In this document: piece after piece, positions 58,633-64,000 of the stretch
Numbering within the stretch: the first letter of the stretch is position 1
Layout: every line of letters starts with the position of its first letter
Source: Holothuria scabra
Lineage: Eukaryota > Echinodermata > Holothuroidea > Aspidochirotida > Holothuriidae
Assembly: GCA_037179385.1 (NCBI GenBank)
Contig: CM074181.1
Span: forward strand, 51,408,297 to 51,472,296
Reading direction: 5' to 3'
Length of the DNA stretch: 64,000 nucleotides
The notes under the pieces: model-generated
The model's input: only the letters and a program-made list of their open reading frames with translations
Database searches by the model: none
Told to the model about the DNA's origin: nothing
Made by a program: the position numbers and the translations under genes

Positions 58633-58999
58633 ACATATAACATAGGAAAAGAACTTGTGCAAAATTTGGAATATTTTTTTAACTGACTTTTTTATCTTTT
58701 GCTCTCAAAATGACATATAGCACCAAAAGTGCATCATCATTGATTTGTAGGTCTACATGTTCTTTTTTATCATTTACATGACCGTACGTGACGGGGTAGG
58801 GGCAGCAGCCCCCCCATTAGCCGAAACCTTGCTAAATCAGGCTAACATTGGTTCATCTGTCAGGCTGAGATTATTCCCTGATTGGTGATCTGGAATCGGG
58901 CAAAAATTTACCGTCACCCTGAGAGAAGTCCCGTAAGGTGAAGATCATATGCTAAACATAGAATTACTGACTTAACCTAATACAAGTATTTTTCTAATG

Positions 59000-59075
59000 T
59001 GGCCCCCATGGCCGAACGGAATTCTTTCTCTCGAAGGAAAGGACGCTCGGATCCCCGGTGACTCCAGGATATGAA
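59000..59075 (+). repeat. Degenerate tRNA-like sequence
   Basis: A-box TGGCCGAACGG at 59009-59019 and B-box-like GCTCGGATCCC at 59045-59055 are correctly spaced. Cloverleaf arms pair poorly, so this is a tRNA pseudogene or SINE head. Confidence 0.4.
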
Positions 59076-59128
59076 ATCCGGGGGTGGGAACATTGGAGGG
59101 AAAACCAAATTCTGGTGAGCAAAATACC

Positions 59129-59160
59129 CAACTGATTGTGGCGCTATGCTTAGATAGTCC
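59129..59160 (-). repeat. Dispersed repeat (GGAGCGCCACCAT family), short copy
   Basis: AACTGATTGTGGCGCTATGC followed by TTAGATAGTCC; inverted match to 40571-40600. C-rich runs follow at 59180-59205. Confidence 0.5.
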
Positions 59161-60249
59161 TGTCGCGTATGACGAACCCCGCCCTCCCCCTCCCCCTCCC
59201 CCCCCCAGATAAAAGCTGGCTACGGGCCTGGTAAAATATTGTTTTAATGTGTCAAAAGCCTTTGAAAAGTCTAGAAAAATACCTGATACGTACTGATTTT
59301 TTTCGATGGCTTCTGTAACTTCTGTATCTTCACTTGGGCACTAAAATTTTCAACAATATTCTCAGTAACACTTAATTTACGTAACTTGGTCACGGTTGAC
59401 TGGCTTCATAGTTCTACTACGCCCCTACCTTCAGTTTACAAATGTTTGCAAAGTTAATTCTCTCTTTTCACTCATAAAAGGAATATTTGAAGTCACTATG
59501 GAGCATTTCCAATCAGGACTGGGGTGACTTTGTTGGGGTGACTGGAGGGGCGATTTTGTGGAGGGGTGACGGAGTTTGCTGGGAGGCGAATTTGTCAGGG
59601 GGTAATGAGGGTCGACTTTGTATGGGTGACTTTATGGACTCTATTTTCTATGGGACGACTTGACTTCACCCCTTTTTTATTGATCTTGAACATAGCCGTT
59701 ACGGTAAAAGACGAAGAATCGGACACCGCCATAACTAACGAAGTTAAACTTTAATTATCACTGCACTAAGTGAAAGTTTTGCGCTCATTGAACATGGTTT
59801 TTTCCAGTTTTCAAAGTAATCGACATTTTCTGTTTAAAATGCGCACAATCCACAACACATTTGGTCTTATTTCAAGCAATAACATCAAATTATCAAGCCA
59901 TCATATATATCAAATCGTCTATCCAAGTGTGTAGAGAGTGGCGCTGTTGCACGACGATTCAAACACACACAATATGACGGCTCTGTTGCTTCCATTTTCC
60001 TGCAGCACCTATCATCCAGGTATGTAGATCAGTATTCCAAGTTGATGTAGCGCGATGGCATCACAAATTCTCCATAATTCACCACGCGTCGGGTGTTTTT
60101 CGATTCGGTCTCTGGGATATTGGTCAGCAATTCGGTGTTTCATGCATGCAGTGGGTTGTTATGATGATCGAACTATGGGATTATTGGTCAGGCATGAACT
60201 GATTTCTTCAGTGAGAGCGATATTCGCCTCGGTCTATGGAAACTGTTGA

Positions 60250-60915
60250 CAGGGATAGGCAAGGGCGTGTGTAGACCTTTCTTCATAGGGGGCCAAAACT
60301 GATGCGAGGGAGCGAAGTGACCGAGCCCGTGCGAGGGTGGTGTGTGGGCGGGGGTGTCTCCCACGATGTGAAACTTTAGTTTTTTTTAATGTGGAAATAC
60401 GTGATTTGGTGCCAAATTTATACGATATTTTGTATAGTTTAGTAAACCCATTAGGTATTTTATGAACTATTTTCTTAGAATAGCCGAATTTAAATCAAAT
60501 ATGCACCTATAGCTGGCCAATAATTGGGTTTGCGCGAGCGTAAGAAAATTTTGATCTAAAATGCATCAACGATCGCTGGAAAATTTAAATTTCGCTGGTA
60601 TTGAAAGTTATGTTCAGAATGTCGCCATAAAAAGGTAAACACAGACCAGGGAGGTGTGATTAGTTACACCTCCCTGCACAGACATAAGTATACGGCGGAA
60701 GCATTTCAGTTGACCACGAAGAAGAGGGCCGAAAATGCATCAGTGTGCAGCAGACTATCTAAGATGAGCGCCACCGTCAGTTTGGCGCGGAGCGTTGAAA
60801 ATTTTGAAAAAATCACGGAAACGCCATTCCTCAGGCTTGCAAGCAGAACCTTTAGCAGTCATTATTTCGTGGCATTTCTCAGGACTTGTAAGCAGATTTT
60901 AAGCAGTCGTTTTTA
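60250..60915 (+). repeat. hAT-like interior repeat, including GGAGCGCCACCAT family copy
   Basis: GGGGGCCAAAACTGATGCGA at 60290 and ATGAGCGCCACCGTCAGTTT at 60764, then GGCGCGGAGCGTTGAAAATT, GAAACGCCATTCC, AAGCAGATTTTAAGCAGTCG. No termini or duplication identified. Confidence 0.45.
60647..60676. repeat. Short perfect hairpin
   Basis: CAGGGAGGTGT and ACACCTCCCTG are exact complements around an 8-base loop. Confidence 0.6.
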
Positions 60916-61010
60916 AGTTTTTTTTTGCAATGAAATCTTTAAATCAACAAAGAGAATGAAAAACTGAAAATGATCAGAAATTTGCATAACAAACTCTCGG
61001 GGTTATTTAA

Positions 61011-61261
61011 CCCTTTTCCGTTGTGCTCCGATCGGGGCATATTTGCGCGCCTCGGGAGTGGGCGGAAAAGCGGGCGTAGCCCGCCCCGCATCGGCTTCCG
61101 CAGGCCATTGACCCCGTGACCTTAAACTATTGTCTCTCTCGTTGTTGTGGCCGAATTTTCGGGTAGCTACTCGCAGTTTCGAGCTCCGCGTGAAACAGTA
61201 AAGATGGGTGACAGCCGACCTCTCCGCATGGGTCCAAAAGGACCCAAACAACGGTAAAGGG
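61011..61261. mobile_element. piggyBac-like MITE (251 bp)
   Basis: TTAA at 61007-61010 and 61262-61265 flank ends CCCTTTTCCGTTGT and ACAACGGTAAAGGG, inverted with one mismatch over 14 bp. TTAA plus a CCC start fits piggyBac. The interior is GC-richer than its surroundings and has a second inner hairpin (GGGTCC...GGACCC at 61230-61245). Confidence 0.82.
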
Positions 61262-61269
61262 TTAATGTA

Positions 61270-61990
61270 ATGAAGGGGAAAAGCAAACATGACACATCAC
61301 ATAGGCCGATTTTAGTTGAAATAGGGCCTTATTTTTGTTTCATGAAGTAAAAAAAGTTCAACCTTTTTTTGAAAGGGGGGCATGGGCTCCCGCCCCCTCA
61401 ATCAGCCCCTTACATTTCAAATCGTATGACTTTCCGAGAAGGAAATAATTACTACAACCTACGGGGGAGGGTGGAGGGAACTTGGCGACGATATGCACCA
61501 TCCGCTGGAGCGGGAAAGTTATTACCAATACTTCTTCCTGATCGCAGGAAACCATCACTTCCCACGCACTCCAACATGCTTCTAAACCAACTTTGTTTGG
61601 GGTTCCAAGTTTAAAATTGATTCAAATACTGGAGCAGGAGCTGTGGCAGTACAGGCATCGATTTAGGCAGATATTTAAACAGTATATTAGCAAAAAAATT
61701 CTCTCCACCCCTGAAGAAAATATATACTCAGAGGTGTTGGAAGGTGTACAATTTAGAATTGCTTCAGTTGGTACCATGACGTCACTCATTTACGCTGAAT
61801 GCTAGCTACATCACACACTTCACTCCTGAGTAGAATTGGTTCATCCATCAATACGTTGAGGCTAGGGTGGTCGGAGGCGGAATCTTTCCCCGCCCTACTC
61901 ACTCCACTTCCCTTGTCAATGGAGAGGCAGTTGCAGTACTCTTCTGCAACTAACGCCATTGCTACCATTTCCGCAAAATTCCTCTCGCTT
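61270..61990. other. Unassigned region
   Basis: G-rich then C-rich text at 61373-61410 (GGGGGGCATGGGCTCCCGCC) resembles hAT subterminal sequence, without termini. Confidence 0.35.
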
Positions 61991-61994
61991 CCAG

Positions 61995-62110
61995 CTTCAT
62001 TACTTTTCTATCCTTCTTCTTCTTTTTCTTCATTTTCCTTCTTTTCACTTTCTTCTCTCTTCTTTCTTTTCTTTCTCCTCTTTTTCTCATTCTCTTATTT
62101 TTCTCCCCTA
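61995..62110. repeat. Pyrimidine-rich (TTC/TTTCT)n tract
   Basis: Over 110 bases almost only C and T on the plus strand. It creates artefactual Ser/Phe/Leu-rich frames. Confidence 0.85.
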
Positions 62111-64000
62111 TCAATGGGACGGGGGCATGGCTCGCTTTCCCTGCACACGTCTGTGGGGATGCGGTGTGTCTCCCAATAAGGGTGGATATTCACGTAGGAA
62201 TTTTGAAATTCATTCTCTTTACAAAATGCCTTTTAACCAGTGGTCAAATGCTATTGAAAGCACCTGATTACTGAGATCGCATAATGAGAATTTTGACAAA
62301 TAATATTTACCATATTCAAACGATTATTTGACCGAAATAGCACTTGGTCCACCTAAAAAAATGCAATGCTTTACAGGTGCAGATCACATCGTGCATCCAT
62401 TTTATCATAATTTACTTTCGTTTCGTTAGATGAAAGGTTTTAATTTTAGCACAGTTCCATTTAAATTCCTCTTCTTATTTGAAATATACTTTACTGAGAC
62501 AGAGTGCATTAGGGTTCAAGACATATTTCTTATTTTACAAAACGATGTGTTGTTCGCACAAAGCACGCATGCATCTGCATGTAGGCTTATCACATTGGGC
62601 AAACGTTATAGACAAAAGAAGGAAATGCTTATCAGAATATATGATGCTGTCTTTTATTCTTTTTTCTACCTCTCTCTCTCTCCTTCAAAACATGTCTAAT
62701 GAGAGCAAAAGAAACTTGGTAAAAATTTTAAAAACATGACGTATCCTGTGATTAATATCTCATGTTCAACATGAAGCGTTACACATCACAAGCAGCTGGC
62801 TAACCATAAGACTGACAAAGGAGTTACAAAAACAATGACAAAATAAGGCATAATAATAATAAGTACAATTTGAAGGTTCCGAAGATGACGCTTCAACGGA
62901 ATATTGACTCGAATGCCCCATTTGTGCATGATATTAAAATAAAATTCATGCAAAACAACAGCATTTGATAGATTTAGATTACCTGTTTCACATTTTGTAT
63001 GTACTGTTTTTACAACACCTTTGAATAACCTACATGGCGGAACTTGGCATAAAAGATTACATTTGTAACAAATTTCCACTTTGTCATGCATCATCCATCA
63101 GTTTTTATTCTACAACCGAATAAATCCAACAAATAGATCTATTGAATGCTAACATTTTGTTTGGGGGGGGGGGGGGGTTGCATATTGACATTCTTCACAA
63201 AAATATTAAAATTCGAAACAATCAATTTAAAAAAATAAATCATGTCATGCACATAAAAACAACCAACCTATTCAAATGATTTTGTCTTAATACCTCTAAG
63301 CCCAAAGAAACGTCACGAATAGATGAATAAACGCAAGAGGAATGGAATTTAAAACTACTTCTACATAATTGCCACCAAATGGGTCAAAAGCCGTCAAAAT
63401 AGACAGTTTTTCCCTCGAAACCCTTTCACCGAAGATAAATAACTCCACAACAGAAAGTCCGATTTTCCTCATTCAAAACCCAAAAAGTTCATAACAAGAC
63501 TCCTTTCACAGGTTTACAAGCATATAATATTTGAAGGAGGGTATGCTCATATTCAGAATATCAAAATTGGGTGACCTGGTATTTTCTTAAATTCCTCAAT
63601 TTTGGATAAAAACTGGCAATTCGGACCCTAAATCACCTCGAAGTACTTAAAATTAGTGGCCAACAACCCACCCCACCACCTTGAGTGCAACGCACGGAAT
63701 CAACTCCATGATAATACATAGAACTGGCATCGCGCTAGCTGAAAATGCTATATTTTCAAGTGGAGGCGAATCGAACGTTGTACACAGCGGTCGACCTACA
63801 TGGACTCTCGTACGCCTCTCCCTGCACATACAGATTTCATATGTACAGAGAAAAAAGTTGTCATTTCGTACATTTGTCACACCGAGTAATTTGTTCCTTC
63901 AAATATCTCCCACATAACATTTTATCGATATTTTTGCGTATCTTTTGACAAAGTATAATATTTTGTAATTGTACCATTTTTTCACAAGAAGTCGAATTTA
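62111..64000. other. Unassigned region; poly-G run at about 63162-63177
   Basis: No gene recognised. A (CT)n-like tract near 62668-62684 and a 15-base G run are the only clear features. Confidence 0.4.

Noticed and set aside
61959..62180. Ser/Phe/Leu-rich membrane-like small proteins
   Set aside because: They come from a pyrimidine-rich simple repeat in three frames.

Overview
The window looks like a non-coding, transposon-rich stretch of an animal nuclear genome. It is AT-rich, has introns-like spacing, no dense gene arrangement and no prokaryotic operons. The mix of elements (an L1/Tx1-like LINE, a Penelope-like element with hammerhead ribozymes, a Ty3/gypsy element, several hAT- and TTAA-type DNA transposons, tRNA-derived SINEs, long poly-G/poly-C runs) suggests a marine invertebrate, perhaps an echinoderm or another invertebrate deuterostome. 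That assignment is inference, not proof. I recognise no complete host gene; only three or four candidate exons have good splice-site context.

Layout. 1-4.4 kb: mostly unassigned, with a fold-back element (323-560) and two candidate host exons (2571-2690, 3097-3391). 4.4-4.8 kb: 98-bp tandem repeat. 4.8-10.3 kb: a nearly full-length but decayed L1/Tx1-like LINE on the + strand with a duplicated 3' segment and a microsatellite end. 12.3-12.8 kb: 3' fragment of a related LINE on the - strand. 13.9-14.1 kb: tRNA-derived SINE with a 14-bp target-site duplication (TSD). 14.2-16.1 kb: non-autonomous hAT element with a perfect 8-bp TSD. 16.2-19.4 kb: Penelope-like retroelement on the - strand, placed between two (TA)n tracts, with a hammerhead-ribozyme motif at each end and a fragment of a second Penelope-like element beyond. 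20.5-21.8 kb: element with TTAA at both ends. 24.6-26.0 kb: second hAT element. 27.2-32.2 kb: a composite region bounded by long inverted repeats built from a short recurring motif, with a nested hairpin MITE. 37.6-38.9 kb: TIR element flanked by TA. 40.0-40.7 kb: fold-back element. 42.1-42.9 kb: degraded non-LTR reverse transcriptase. 48.0-49.0 kb: TIR element carrying a nested SINE-like insertion. 49.7 kb: candidate exon. 50.3-55.0 kb: complete Ty3/gypsy retrotransposon with LTRs, a 5-bp TSD, PBS and PPT, but a frameshifted gag-pol. 55.7-57.5 kb: hAT MITE followed by a satellite with a 65-bp monomer and a 195-bp higher-order period. 58.0 kb: short tandem repeats. 61.0 kb: piggyBac-like MITE.

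How the parts relate. The LINEs could in principle have mobilised the SINEs, because both SINE-like insertions carry target duplications of the LINE type (14 and 17 bp). The hAT-type deletion derivatives and MITEs need a transposase supplied from elsewhere, since no intact transposase gene is visible here. The most interesting system is the Penelope-like element: reverse transcriptase, GIY-YIG endonuclease, self-cleaving RNA motifs in both terminal repeats, and TA-tract target context are all visible together.
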